NCBI RefSeq assembly: GCF_001997345.1
Contig: NZ_CP019606.1
Location: 3,844,001 to 3,908,000 of the forward strand
Reading direction: 5' to 3'
Origin: Tessaracoccus aquimaris
GTDB lineage: Bacteria > Actinomycetota > Actinomycetes > Propionibacteriales > Propionibacteriaceae
DNA: 64,000 bases
Made by a program: the position numbers and the translations under genes. The notes beneath the pieces are model-generated. The model was not told the origin of the DNA. It was given only the letters and a program-made list of their open reading frames with translations, and ran no database searches. Below, one piece after another: positions 43,330 through 52,373 of this stretch. How positions within the stretch are numbered: the first letter of the stretch is position 1; every line of letters starts with the position of its first letter.

Positions 43330-43359
43330 CCGGCCCCCGGTGCCGTTACCGGGGGCCGG
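43330..43359 (+). terminator. Strong GC hairpin after aldo/keto reductase
   Basis: Perfect 12-bp stem CCGGCCCCCGGT/ACCGGGGGCCGG with a six-base loop, 25 bases past the stop codon. No T-run. Confidence 0.7.
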
Positions 43360-43400
43360 CTGCTCCGCGCTGAGGGCAGGGGACGGCGGCGCACTCGGCC

Positions 43401-43406
43401 TAGGAT
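43401..43406 (+). promoter_or_regulatory. -10 element (TAGGAT) for leaderless methyltransferase gene
   Basis: TAGGAT ends six bases before GTG 43413 with no Shine-Dalgarno. Confidence 0.5.
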
Positions 43407-43412
43407 GACGGG

Positions 43413-44888
43413 GTGCCGAACACCACCATCGATGCGGGGCGCCTGCGCGCCGACCTCCTCGCCGCCTGCTACACCGTCGACGCCGTCCTGGACCGGATCG
43501 GTGAGGCGGGGCAGGACGGCCTCGGCCGCAACATGACCGTCCCCGCCGACGTTGCCCTCGGCGGCGCACGCGACCCCCTCGCCGCCCTGATCCGGCTGTT
43601 CCTGCTGCAGCGCCGCGTCCCGCGGGCCGACCTGGCAGGGGTAATCGACGTCGAGTCGCTGACCGCGGCCGGGTACCTGTCGCCGGAGGGCGAGAACCTG
43701 GCTGCCGACGTCGACATCCGGCCCTATGGCTCTCCCGACGATGGGGCCTCCGGTTGGGTCGTCAGCGACCTGACCCCGGGCCTCGACCTCAACATGACGC
43801 CGACTCGCCCCGACTACGTGCTCGGCGTCTCCCCGGCGTCGACGACCCTCGCGCAGATCACCGCCCGCACGCCGGTCGCGTCGGCGCTCGACCTCGGCAC
43901 CGGCTGCGGCGTGCAGTCGCTGCACCTCGGCAGGCACGCCACCCACGTCGTCGGCACCGACGTCAACGCCCGGGCCCTCGACCTCGCGGCGCTGACCGCC
44001 GCACTCAACGTTGCGGACGTCGACCTGCGCGCCGGGTCCCTGTACGAGCCGGTGACCGGCGAGAGGTTCGACCTGATCGTGTCGAACCCGCCGTTCGTGA
44101 TGAGCCCGCCCAGCGCGGAGGCCGAGACCCTCACCTACCGCGAGGCGAACTTCGAGGGCGACCGTCTCGTCGAGACGCTGGTGCGCGGCGCGGCCGATCA
44201 CCTCAACCCCGGCGGCTCGCTGCAACTGCTCACCAACTGGGCGATCCTCGACGGCCCGTGGGAGGAGCGGCTGCGCGACTGGGTGCCGGAGGGCTGCGAC
44301 GCGTGGTTCATCGAGCGGGAGCGCCTTGACGTCTACTCCTACATCGAGATGTGGCTGACGGACGCCGGGCTGGCGGGCACCCCGCGCTGGCGTTCCGCCT
44401 ATGACGAGTGGCTTGCCTACTTCGACCGGCTTGGCATCCGCTCCGTCGGGATGGGCTGGGTCCAGATCACCCGCGCCGAACGGGCCGAGCCGCACCTGCG
44501 GTTCGAGAGTTGGCCGCACGCGGTCGCACAGCCGGTCGGTGACGTCTTCGCGCGCAACGCCGAGGCCGTCACGGCCTCGCTGCTGCCCGTCGGTGAACTG
44601 CTGGCCGCCCGCCCCATGCTGGTCGACGTGGAACAGGAGATGATCGGACGCCCCGGCGCCGAGGACCCTGAGCACGTGGTGTTCCGGCAGCGCGTCGGGC
44701 TGCTGCGCGCCGTCAAGGCCGACACCGCGCTCGCCGCGGTCCTGGGGGCGCTCGACGGTGACCTGACGCTCGGTCAGGTGGTTGCCGCGGTCGCCGCCGT
44801 CCTGGAGGTCGACCCGGCAGAGCTGGCCGCGGGCGTGCTGCCCGAGGTGCGCAAGGCGCTGCTCGACCAACTCCTGCGGATCGTCTGA
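43413..44888 (+). CDS. Class I methyltransferase with NPPF motif (HemK/RsmC-like)
   Basis: SAM-dependent methyltransferase of 491 residues. An N-terminal helical domain of about 130 residues precedes the catalytic fold: motif I ALDLGTGCGVQSL, acidic VVGTDVNARAL and motif IV IVSNPPFVM, the NPPY/F signature of enzymes that methylate an exocyclic amide or base nitrogen. The C-terminal 200 residues include YSYIEMWL and a four-helix end. Likely target rRNA or a protein; not assignable. Ends before repeat copy C. Confidence 0.88.
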   Translation: MPNTTIDAGRLRADLLAACYTVDAVLDRIGEAGQDGLGRNMTVPADVALGGARDPLAALIRLFLLQRRVPRADLAGVIDVESLTAAGYLSPEGENLAADVDIRPYGSPDDGASGWVVSDLTPGLDLNMTPTRPDYVLGVSPASTTLAQITARTPVASALDLGTGCGVQSLHLGRHATHVVGTDVNARALDLAALTAALNVADVDLRAGSLYEPVTGERFDLIVSNPPFVMSPPSAEAETLTYREANFEGDRLVETLVRGAADHLNPGGSLQLLTNWAILDGPWEERLRDWVPEGCDAWFIERERLDVYSYIEMWLTDAGLAGTPRWRSAYDEWLAYFDRLGIRSVGMGWVQITRAERAEPHLRFESWPHAVAQPVGDVFARNAEAVTASLLPVGELLAARPMLVDVEQEMIGRPGAEDPEHVVFRQRVGLLRAVKADTALAAVLGALDGDLTLGQVVAAVAAVLEVDPAELAAGVLPEVRKALLDQLLRIV

Positions 44889-44972
44889 CGCGACAGCCGA
44901 TGCGCGTCGAGTGACGGTGCGCCCTTCCCGACCCCGTCTCCGGGCGTCATCTGGTGCCCGCGACCGGAGGGC

Positions 44973-45052
44973 TTGAGCAGCATCCGTAACTCGTTGACGA
45001 TTGGATCGCGAAAATGCGGCACCCGACGCAACGAACAACGACTACTGCTCAA
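44973..45052 (+). repeat. 80-bp intergenic inverted-repeat element, copy C
   Basis: Ends TTGAGCAG...CTGCTCAA; inner arms CTCGTTG/CAACGA. Read in reverse complement it aligns to copy B without gaps, sharing TCGTTGCG, CGATC and AACGAGTTAC at the same offsets. It lies in a 423-base gap (44889-45311). The rest of that gap has a 17-bp direct repeat (45069-45085 and 45097-45113) and, at the right edge, a TAGGAT box at about 45283 ahead of the metallopeptidase gene. Confidence 0.8.
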
Positions 45053-45311
45053 CGCAGAGTCGCGCACCGCCGCGGCGTCGCGCACAGCCGCACACAGCCG
45101 CGGCGTCGCGCACCCCCGCCGAGTCTGACCGCAGCCGAGTCGGAGCGGAGCCCCCGCCGCTTCCGGCGTCCAGCCAGGCAGTGGCGATGACGTGGACCAA
45201 CGCAGCCGAATCGGTCTGGCCCGAGGCTGGATCAAAGGGTGACGCCTCGCGCGAAACGGGCGACGATGTCGGTGCGCCTGGCTAGGATCCGCGCAAGGGA
45301 ACGGGAGACCG

Positions 45312-47357
45312 ATGGGCACGAATGGATCCTCAGCCAGGACGGGCCGGACGACGCGACGACGGGCGGCGCTCGCCACGATGCTCGCCGTGCTCGCGGGCGC
45401 CCTCTGGCTGGCGACCCCGGGCGGGGCGCTCGCCGAAGACGACGGGCTCTTCGAGACCAACGACACCCGCTACGTCGTGGCGGCCGACGGCAGCCCCGTC
45501 AAGGTCACCGTCGACCTGACGCTCCGCAACACCGTGCCAGACGTGCGCACCTCAGGAGGCGTTCGCTACTACTACTTCACCCGCTACCTCGTGGCGGTGC
45601 CGACCGGCACCCAGAACCTCCGCGCCACGTCGAACGGCCGCAGCCTCAACGTCAGCCTCGAGAAGGCTCCGGACCCCGCCTTCCAGGACATCCAGACGGC
45701 GGCGATCTCCTTTCCCGAACTGCGCTACGGCAAGACGAGATCCATCTCGCTGACCTACGACCTGCAAGGAGCGGACATCCGCTCGAGCGACCTGTCGCGG
45801 GTCGGCAAGGGGTACGCGGCGTTCATCACGTCGGCAACGGGGGAGGCGGGACACACCAGCGTCGAGGTCGTCGCGCCGAAGAGCTACGAGTTCCACGCCT
45901 CCTCCGACGCCTTCACGGAGACCCGCTCCGGTGCGACCACGGCCTGGAAGTCGACCAAGGCCACTGACGACCTCGGCATCTGGGAGTTCGTCACCCTCCG
46001 CGACCACGACCTGGCGGGCGAGGCCACCGTCACCATCGGGGGCGACACGGTCCGACTGCTCAGCTTCCCCGGCGATGACGCCTGGTCCGACTTCGTCGCC
46101 GACAAGCTCACCGCGGCCGTGCCCCACTTGGAGCGGCTGACCGGCACGCCGTGGCCGGGAGGGCTCGACACCGTCGTCGAGGACGTGTCGCCGACCGTCA
46201 CCGGCTACGCCTGGTTCAACGCGGCGACCAACGAGATCCTGCTCGGGGAGGAGTTGGACACCCATCTGCTCGTCCACGAGGCGTCGCACGTGTGGTTCAA
46301 CCACAACCGGATCGGTGACCGGTGGCTCCAGGAGGGCCTCGCCGAGGTGGTCGCCACCCGGATCGGGCCGACGATCGGAGGCACCGAAGACCCGCCAACG
46401 GCCCCGAGCCCGACGGGGAAGGGCGCGTTCAAGCTGTCGACGTGGAGCGATCCGGAAGGCCGGGCAGGCGAGACGGACAGCTACGGCTACCCGGCCGCCT
46501 ACGCGGCGGTCGAAGAACTGATCGGCGACCTCGACGACGAGTCCTTCGCGGAGGTGGTCTCCGCCGCGCTCGGTGGCGAGTCGGCCTACGAGCGGCCCGG
46601 AAGCACCCTCAACAGGTCCGGCACCGGCACCAGACGGTTCCTCGACCTGGTCGAGGACCGCGGGGGCAACGCCTCGGCGGACGCCACCTACCGGACCTGG
46701 ATCCTTGACGAGGGCGCCTCGGCGCTGCTCGACGAGAGGGCCGAGTCGAGGAAGCTCTACCGCGCGATCGACGGCTCCGACGGCGCATGGCAGCCCCCGA
46801 AGGGCCTCAGGTGGCTGATGACCGACTGGCAGTTCTCGGACGCCGACGAGTTGATGGGCGACCTCGACGCCACCGCCGCCGCTGCGGGACAACTGCAGGA
46901 CGACGCGGCCGCCGCCGCCCTCGATCTGCCTGCATCGTTGCGGGAGGGCTACGAGTCGGCAGACGTCCCGAGCGGCTACCAGGAGTCGGGCAAGGCGATC
47001 CGCGCCGCCATCGACTCCGTCGCCGAGGTGGACGACGCCACCCGGGCGGTCGAGGAGGCCGGCGACCCGGTCTCCGAACTCGGCGAGGCGATCCTCGGCA
47101 CCGACGCCCAGGTCGACGCCTCCCGGGCCGCCTTCTCCGACGGCGAGTTCGCCGCCGCCGACCGGCACGCCCGGACGGCGGCCAGCCAGTCCCGAATCTC
47201 CGGGCTGCTCGGGATCGCCACGGTCGCGGCGGCCGTCCTCGCCCTCGGCGGACTGACCGTTCTCGCCGTCGCGTTGCTTCGCCGACGCCGGCCCGCGGTC
47301 GAACCGGCCGCGACGACGCCGTTTCCTCCCGGGCCGCCTCCGGGCGACCTCCGCTGA
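45312..47357 (+). CDS. Secreted, membrane-anchored metallopeptidase (peptidase MA/M1-like)
   Basis: Predicted zinc peptidase of 681 residues on the outer face of the membrane. Signal peptide AALATMLAVLAGALWLATPGG-ALA, a beta-rich N-terminal domain of about 250 residues, then the gluzincin motif HEASH (His322-His326) with the third ligand Glu341 in DRWLQEGLAE, a 14-residue gap instead of the 18 typical for M1. A helical C-terminal domain follows, and a final membrane helix (IATVAAAVLALGGLTVLAVALL) with RRRR stop-transfer. ATG 45312 follows GGGAG. Substrate unknown. Confidence 0.87.
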   Translation: MGTNGSSARTGRTTRRRAALATMLAVLAGALWLATPGGALAEDDGLFETNDTRYVVAADGSPVKVTVDLTLRNTVPDVRTSGGVRYYYFTRYLVAVPTGTQNLRATSNGRSLNVSLEKAPDPAFQDIQTAAISFPELRYGKTRSISLTYDLQGADIRSSDLSRVGKGYAAFITSATGEAGHTSVEVVAPKSYEFHASSDAFTETRSGATTAWKSTKATDDLGIWEFVTLRDHDLAGEATVTIGGDTVRLLSFPGDDAWSDFVADKLTAAVPHLERLTGTPWPGGLDTVVEDVSPTVTGYAWFNAATNEILLGEELDTHLLVHEASHVWFNHNRIGDRWLQEGLAEVVATRIGPTIGGTEDPPTAPSPTGKGAFKLSTWSDPEGRAGETDSYGYPAAYAAVEELIGDLDDESFAEVVSAALGGESAYERPGSTLNRSGTGTRRFLDLVEDRGGNASADATYRTWILDEGASALLDERAESRKLYRAIDGSDGAWQPPKGLRWLMTDWQFSDADELMGDLDATAAAAGQLQDDAAAAALDLPASLREGYESADVPSGYQESGKAIRAAIDSVAEVDDATRAVEEAGDPVSELGEAILGTDAQVDASRAAFSDGEFAAADRHARTAASQSRISGLLGIATVAAAVLALGGLTVLAVALLRRRRPAVEPAATTPFPPGPPPGDLR

Positions 47358-47455
47358 CCCGCGCGGCCACCGGGTGCTGACGCAGCCGATGATGGGACCC
47401 ATTGACCTCGCAGGCTATTGTTCGAGGAGTTTCCAACCCCGGAGGGTGCTTCCTG

Positions 47456-50119
47456 ATGGCTTCCAAGCGTCTCGTGATCGTGGAGTCGCCGACCAAGGCG
47501 ACCAAAATCGCCGGTTACCTTGGCCGCGACTACATCGTCGAGTCGAGCCGCGGCCACGTCCGCGACCTGCCCACCTCTGCCTCGGAGGTGCCCGCCAAGT
47601 ACAAGGGTGAGAAGTGGGCGCGCACCGGCGTCAACGTCGACGATGACTTCCAGGCCATCTACGTGGTCTCGCCGGAGAAGAAGGCGACCATCAAGGACCT
47701 GAAGGCCAAGCTCGCCGGGGTCGACGAACTCCTGCTCGCCACCGATGGTGACCGCGAGGGCGAGGCCATCGCGTGGCACCTGCTGCAGGAACTCAAGCCG
47801 AAGGTGCCCGTCAAGCGGATGGTGTTCCACGAGATCACCAAGCCCGCCATCCTCGAGGCGGTCCAGAACCCGCGCGACCTCGACGTCGACCTCGTCGACG
47901 CGCAGGAGACCCGCCGCATCCTCGACCGCCTCTACGGCTACGAGGTCTCCCCGGTGCTGTGGAAGAAGGTCATGCCGAAGCTGTCGGCCGGCCGCGTGCA
48001 GTCCGTGGCGACCCGCCTCATCGTCGACCGGGAGCGCGACCGGATCGCGTTCGTGCCCGCCGGCTACTGGGATCTCGACGTCACGCTCGACGCCGGGGCC
48101 GACGCCGACCCGCGCAACTTCCCTGCCCGCCTCGTCGACCTGGACGGCACCCGCATCGCGCAGGGCCGCGACTTCGACTCGCTCGGCAAGGCGAAGTCCC
48201 AGGAACTGCTCGTGCTGGACGAGGCCTCCGCCCGCCGGATCGCCGAACTGCTGAACGCGGCAAAGCCCGTCGTCAGTTCCGTCGAGTCCAAGCCATACAC
48301 GCGCCGCCCCTACGAGCCGTTCCGCACCACCACCATGCAGCAGGAGGCCGGACGCAAGCTCGGGTTCTCCGCGCAGCGCGCCATGTCGGTCGCCCAGGAG
48401 CTCTACGAAAAGGGCTTCATCACCTACATGCGAACCGACTCGATCTCGCTGTCGGGGCAGGCCATCAACGCCGCCCGCCAGCAGGTCCTCGACCTCTTCG
48501 GCGAGCGTTTCCTCCCCGAGAAGCCGCGCGTCTACACGTCGAAGGTGAAGTCGGCCCAGGAGGCCCACGAGGCGATCCGCCCCGCAGGTGACGCGTTCCA
48601 GCACCCTGACGAGACCGGCCTGGTTGGCGACACCTTCCGGCTCTACCAGCTCATCTGGCGCCGAACGCTCGCCTCGCAGATGGCCGACGCGCGCGGCGAG
48701 TCGGTCACCATCCGGATCGACGCGACCCTCGCGGGCACCGCCGACGACGCCAAGGACATCGGGCTGGTCGCCTCCGGTCGCACCATCACGTTCCCAGGCT
48801 TCCTCAAGGCCTACGTGCAGGGCACCGACGACGACTCCGCCTCGGACGACGCGCAGACCCGCCTGCCCATCCTCGAGAAGGGCCAGGCCCTCGACGTCGC
48901 AAAGGCAGAGCCGGCAGGCCACGAGACCCGGCCGCCCGCCAGGTACACCGAGCCGTCGCTTGTCGCGAAGCTCGAGGAACTGGAGATCGGCCGACCCTCG
49001 ACCTACGCGTCGATCATCCGCACCATCACGGCGCGCGACTACGTGTTCAAGAAGGGCTCCGCGCTGGTGCCGACGTGGCTGGCGTTCGCCGTCACCCGGC
49101 TGCTTGAGGAGCACTTCTCGGAGCTGGTCGACTACGACTTCACGGCGCAACTCGAGGACCAGCTCGACGAGATCGCCGCGGGCCGCGCCAAGCGCCTCCA
49201 GGTGCTCTCCGACTTCTACCGCGGTCCCGACGGCGACGCGCACCAGGGGCTCCAGACGCTCGTCACCGAACTCGGCGACATCGACGCCCGCGCACTGTCG
49301 ACCTTCCCGCTCGGCGACTCCGGCATCGACGTGCGCGTCGGTCGCTACGGCACCTACGTCGAGGCCTCCGACGGTCGCCGCGCCAACGTGCCCGAGGACA
49401 CCGCCCCCGATGAGCTGACCGCGGCCCACGCCGAGGAACTGCTCGCCAACCCCCTCGACGCGGAGCGCGAGCTCGGCGTCAACGAGGAGTCGGGGAACAT
49501 GGTGGTCGCCAAGAACGGCCGCTACGGCCCCTACGTCACCGAGGTGCTCCCCGAGGATGCGCCCAAGTCGGCAAAGCCGCGCACCGGTTCGCTGTTCAAG
49601 TCGATGTCGCTGGACTCCGTCGACCTGCCCACCGCGCTCAAGCTGATGAGCCTGCCGCGCGTGGTCGGGGCCGACCCGGAGGGCAACGAGATCACCGCCC
49701 AGAACGGCCGCTACGGCCCGTACCTCAAGCGCGGCACCGACTCAAGGTCGCTGACGAGCGAGGATCAGATCTTCGACATCACGCTCGAGGAGGCCCTGGC
49801 GATCTACGCGCAGCCGAAGACCAGGGGAAGGGCGGCCGCCGCCGCGCCGCTGAAGGAGTTCGGCAACGATCCAGTCTCCGCCAAGCCCGTCGTGCTCAAG
49901 TCGGGCCGGTTCGGCCCGTACGTCACCGACGGTGAGACCAACGCCACGCTGCGTCGGGACGACTCGCCGGAGGAGATCACGCCAGAGCGGGCCTTCGAAC
50001 TGATCGCGGAGAAGCGCGCCAAGGGGCCCGCCCCGAAGCGCAAGCCGGCAGCCCGCAAGGCGCCCGCGAAGAAGGCCCCCGCGAAGAAGCCCGCGACCAG
50101 GAAGTCGAGCGCCTCGTAG
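47456..50119 (+). CDS. topA: DNA topoisomerase I (type IA)
   Basis: Relaxes negative supercoils via a 5'-phosphotyrosine; 887 residues. N-terminal Toprim domain (KRLVIVESPTKATKIAGYLG; ATDGDREGEAIAWHLL), active-site Tyr near residue 324 in GFITYMRTDSI, RPSTYASII and then four actinobacterial C-terminal repeats (GNMVVAKNGRYGPYV, NEITAQNGRYGPYLK, KPVVLKSGRFGPYV) in place of zinc fingers, ending in a Lys/Ala-rich tail. ATG 47456 follows GGAGGG; the frame is open further upstream to 47402 but that lacks a start signal. Confidence 0.96.
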   Translation: MASKRLVIVESPTKATKIAGYLGRDYIVESSRGHVRDLPTSASEVPAKYKGEKWARTGVNVDDDFQAIYVVSPEKKATIKDLKAKLAGVDELLLATDGDREGEAIAWHLLQELKPKVPVKRMVFHEITKPAILEAVQNPRDLDVDLVDAQETRRILDRLYGYEVSPVLWKKVMPKLSAGRVQSVATRLIVDRERDRIAFVPAGYWDLDVTLDAGADADPRNFPARLVDLDGTRIAQGRDFDSLGKAKSQELLVLDEASARRIAELLNAAKPVVSSVESKPYTRRPYEPFRTTTMQQEAGRKLGFSAQRAMSVAQELYEKGFITYMRTDSISLSGQAINAARQQVLDLFGERFLPEKPRVYTSKVKSAQEAHEAIRPAGDAFQHPDETGLVGDTFRLYQLIWRRTLASQMADARGESVTIRIDATLAGTADDAKDIGLVASGRTITFPGFLKAYVQGTDDDSASDDAQTRLPILEKGQALDVAKAEPAGHETRPPARYTEPSLVAKLEELEIGRPSTYASIIRTITARDYVFKKGSALVPTWLAFAVTRLLEEHFSELVDYDFTAQLEDQLDEIAAGRAKRLQVLSDFYRGPDGDAHQGLQTLVTELGDIDARALSTFPLGDSGIDVRVGRYGTYVEASDGRRANVPEDTAPDELTAAHAEELLANPLDAERELGVNEESGNMVVAKNGRYGPYVTEVLPEDAPKSAKPRTGSLFKSMSLDSVDLPTALKLMSLPRVVGADPEGNEITAQNGRYGPYLKRGTDSRSLTSEDQIFDITLEEALAIYAQPKTRGRAAAAAPLKEFGNDPVSAKPVVLKSGRFGPYVTDGETNATLRRDDSPEEITPERAFELIAEKRAKGPAPKRKPAARKAPAKKAPAKKPATRKSSAS

Positions 50120-50125
50120 CGGCAC

Positions 50126-50131
50126 TAGTCT
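50126..50131 (+). promoter_or_regulatory. -10 element (TAGTCT) for leaderless CYTH/CHAD-like gene
   Basis: TAGTCT ends six bases before ATG 50138, only six bases past the topA stop, so the gene likely has its own promoter. Confidence 0.5.
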
Positions 50132-50137
50132 GACGCC

Positions 50138-51520
50138 ATGGCCAACAAGCGCAAGCGGATGGAGGTCCTCCGGCTGGAGGTGCCATTCAGCTCCGAGTCT
50201 CCGCACCTGACCTCGGAGGCGGTGGGGCTGCCGCGCGTCATGCACCGCCCTGCGGCCAGCCTCGAGATGGACGCCACCGTCCTGGACTGCGCCGACGGCA
50301 GGCTGCTGCGCGACGGCGTCATCGTCGCGCACCGCATCATCGGCGGCTTGGGGGAGTGGTACCTCGCGGCCCCGCGCTGGTCGCCGATCCTTCCCGACGA
50401 GCGCATCGAGCCGCTCGGGCACAGCGGCGACCTGCCCGATGAGTTCGCGAGCTACATCCGCCCGTTCGCGCGACACGGCGTGCTCGGCACCATCGCGGGC
50501 CTTCACTCCGAGCGCGACGAATGGGCCCTGCGCGACGACGACGGCGAGATCGCGGCCTACGTCAAGGACGAGAAGGTCACCATCCGACGCAGCGGCATCA
50601 CGACCGCGCGCTACCGCGAGATCACCGTCACCCCGACCCGCGCGCTGACGGGGCAGCAGCGCGAGTTCCTGCTCAGCGCGGCGCTTGCCGTCAACGCGAT
50701 CGTGGTCGACAGCTTCCCGACGCTGCAGCAGAGGCTCGGGGCGCCCGCGACCGGCCTGACGAACTACCCGTTGCCGCAGGCCCTTCGACGTGACTTCACG
50801 CTGGAGGAGTTCGCCACCGAGGTGTTCGCGGGGCACCTGCAGTCGATCCTGCTCGCCGATCTCGCCAGGCGCGCCGAGGACCGCGACGACCTGGCCGACC
50901 TCAACGCGGCGCTGTGGGCCTTCGGGCGCGACCTGCGCGGCCTCGCGCCCGTCCTGGAGCCCGCCTGGCGCGAGTCTCTCGAGCAGCGGCTCAGCGGCCT
51001 GCCCTTCGAGTCCGCCGCCGACCTCGAGCCCGCCGTCCTCGACGTGCTCGACGCGCTCGTCGGGTCCGTCCTCGCGCCGCGCCTGGGTGACCTGTCGCAG
51101 CGACCGGCGGCGGAGGTGCTCTTCGAACGCGCCGAACAGGCCACCTACATCCTCGCCGACCGCTGCCGGGCCCTCGGCGTCACCTCGCCCGACGACAAGT
51201 GGCAGGCGGCGCTGCGGGCCGCCGAGCAGCTCGACGTGGCGGCCGGGGTCGCCGCCCCGCTGTTCCCCAAGGCGATGGGCAGGCTCCTCAACCAACTTGA
51301 AGACCTGCTCGACGATCTGCGAGGCTCTGCGGTCGGGTCGCTTGCCGGTGACCCGGAACTCGACGGGCTGTCCGCCGAGCAGGCCTACCAGTTGGGGCTC
51401 GACGCGGAACGCCGCCGCTCTGGCGTGCGGGAACGCCGCGCCCAGTTCATCCGACGGTGGCCCGACCGGGTGGTCGCGGCGCGCAAGGTGCTCGCCAAGG
51501 CGGAGAAGAAGCGGAAGTGA
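50138..51520 (+). CDS. CYTH/CHAD-like protein between topA and tmk
   Basis: A 460-residue soluble protein. The N-terminal 190 residues look like a CYTH tunnel domain (EVLRLEVPF, LDCADGRLLRDGVIVAHR, EWYLAAPRW), the kind that binds triphosphates or polyphosphate. The rest is helical and may be a CHAD-like domain (DLNAALWAFGRDLRGLAPVLEPAW), which binds polyphosphate. Both assignments rest on pattern only; conserved His/Lys/Arg of CHAD are sparse. The tail is basic (AEKKRK). It ends five bases before tmk. Confidence 0.72.
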   Translation: MANKRKRMEVLRLEVPFSSESPHLTSEAVGLPRVMHRPAASLEMDATVLDCADGRLLRDGVIVAHRIIGGLGEWYLAAPRWSPILPDERIEPLGHSGDLPDEFASYIRPFARHGVLGTIAGLHSERDEWALRDDDGEIAAYVKDEKVTIRRSGITTARYREITVTPTRALTGQQREFLLSAALAVNAIVVDSFPTLQQRLGAPATGLTNYPLPQALRRDFTLEEFATEVFAGHLQSILLADLARRAEDRDDLADLNAALWAFGRDLRGLAPVLEPAWRESLEQRLSGLPFESAADLEPAVLDVLDALVGSVLAPRLGDLSQRPAAEVLFERAEQATYILADRCRALGVTSPDDKWQAALRAAEQLDVAAGVAAPLFPKAMGRLLNQLEDLLDDLRGSAVGSLAGDPELDGLSAEQAYQLGLDAERRRSGVRERRAQFIRRWPDRVVAARKVLAKAEKKRK

Positions 51521-51524
51521 GTCG

Positions 51525-52144
51525 ATGAGCGGACTGTTCGTGGTGTTCGAGGGGGCGACTCGGTCGGCAAGAGCACCCAGGTCGACCTGCTCGACCGGTG
51601 GCTGACCACGGAGGCCATCCCCCATCGCACCACCCGGCAGCCCGGCGGCACCGAGGTCGGCGCCGAACTGCGCCGCCTCGTCCTGGACCCCGTCTTCGGG
51701 GACGTGTCGCCCAGGGCCGAGGCCCTGATGTACGCCGCAGACAAGGCCCAGCACGTCCACGAGGTGATCGCCCCCGCACTGCAGCGCGGGGAGGTGGTCG
51801 TCAGCGACCGCTACGTGCTGTCGATGATCGCCTACCAGGGCGCGGGCCGGGAACTCGAGATGGACGACATCGCCCACATCGGCTGGTGGGCCGTAGGAGG
51901 GCTCCGGCCCGACCTGACGGTGCTGCTCGACGCCGACCCCGACGAGGCGGTCGCCCGGATCGCGGACAAGGACCGCCTCGAACAGGCGGGCCTCGACCTG
52001 CACCACCGCGCGCGGGCCTTCTTCCTCGACCAGGTCGCGGCCGACCCGGGCCATTTCCTGGTCTTGAACGCGCGCGACACCCGCGAGGCGATCGCCGCCG
52101 CCATCCGGGAACGGGTCTCGGCGCTGCTCGCAGACCTGGCCTGA
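51525..52144 (+). CDS. tmk: Thymidylate kinase, apparent 1-nt deletion in P-loop
   Basis: Essential kinase converting dTMP to dTDP, about 206 residues. Start MSGLFVVFEG is in one frame; from SVGKSTQVDLLDRW on (DKAQHVHEVIAPALQ, VVSDRYVLSMIAYQGAGRE, LID KDRLEQAGLDLHHR) the other frame continues to the stop. The junction is a run of five Gs at 51551-51555 where six would encode the proper P-loop EGGDSVGKST. A true frameshift here would be lethal unless a second copy exists, so sequencing error is most likely. Confidence 0.9.
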
Positions 52145-52252
52145 ACACCGCAGACCCCCTGCCTATTCCGGCGTTCCTCGCTCAGCGAAATGCCGTCCAG
52201 GAACGCACTTCGGCGGTTCCCAAGCGCCGCCGCGCGTGTTTGACTTCCCGGC

Positions 52253-52336
52253 ATGACCCCGCTGCGACAGCGCATCCTGACCGCCCGACGTGCGGTCGAT
52301 TACATGCGCGTCTCCAGCGCCCTGTGTCGCGCCTGA
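52253..52336 (+). CDS. Putative Cys leader peptide (27 aa) upstream of TauE/SafE
   Basis: Small frame too short for usual gene finders. The peptide begins MTPLRQRILTARRAVDYM and ends RVSSALCRA. The arrangement L-T-x-R-R-x-V-D-x-x-R-V-x-S-A-L-C-R is that of actinobacterial cysteine leader peptides that precede sulfur uptake genes and attenuate them in response to Cys-tRNA. It ends 37 bases before the transporter start. The only Cys codon (TGT) is three codons from the end. No strong Shine-Dalgarno is seen, so it may be leaderless. The upstream gap has an inverted repeat GCGTTCCT/AGGAACGC (52171-52206). Confidence 0.7.
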   Translation: MTPLRQRILTARRAVDYMRVSSALCRA

Positions 52337-52373
52337 CGATCCCCCGACCGTCACTCGCACCCAGGAAGAAATC

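Noticed and set aside
51525..52144. tmk as a pseudogene
   Set aside because: The rest of the gene is intact with normal codon use and the lesion is one G in a G run, as in eight other genes here; error is more likely than loss of an essential gene.
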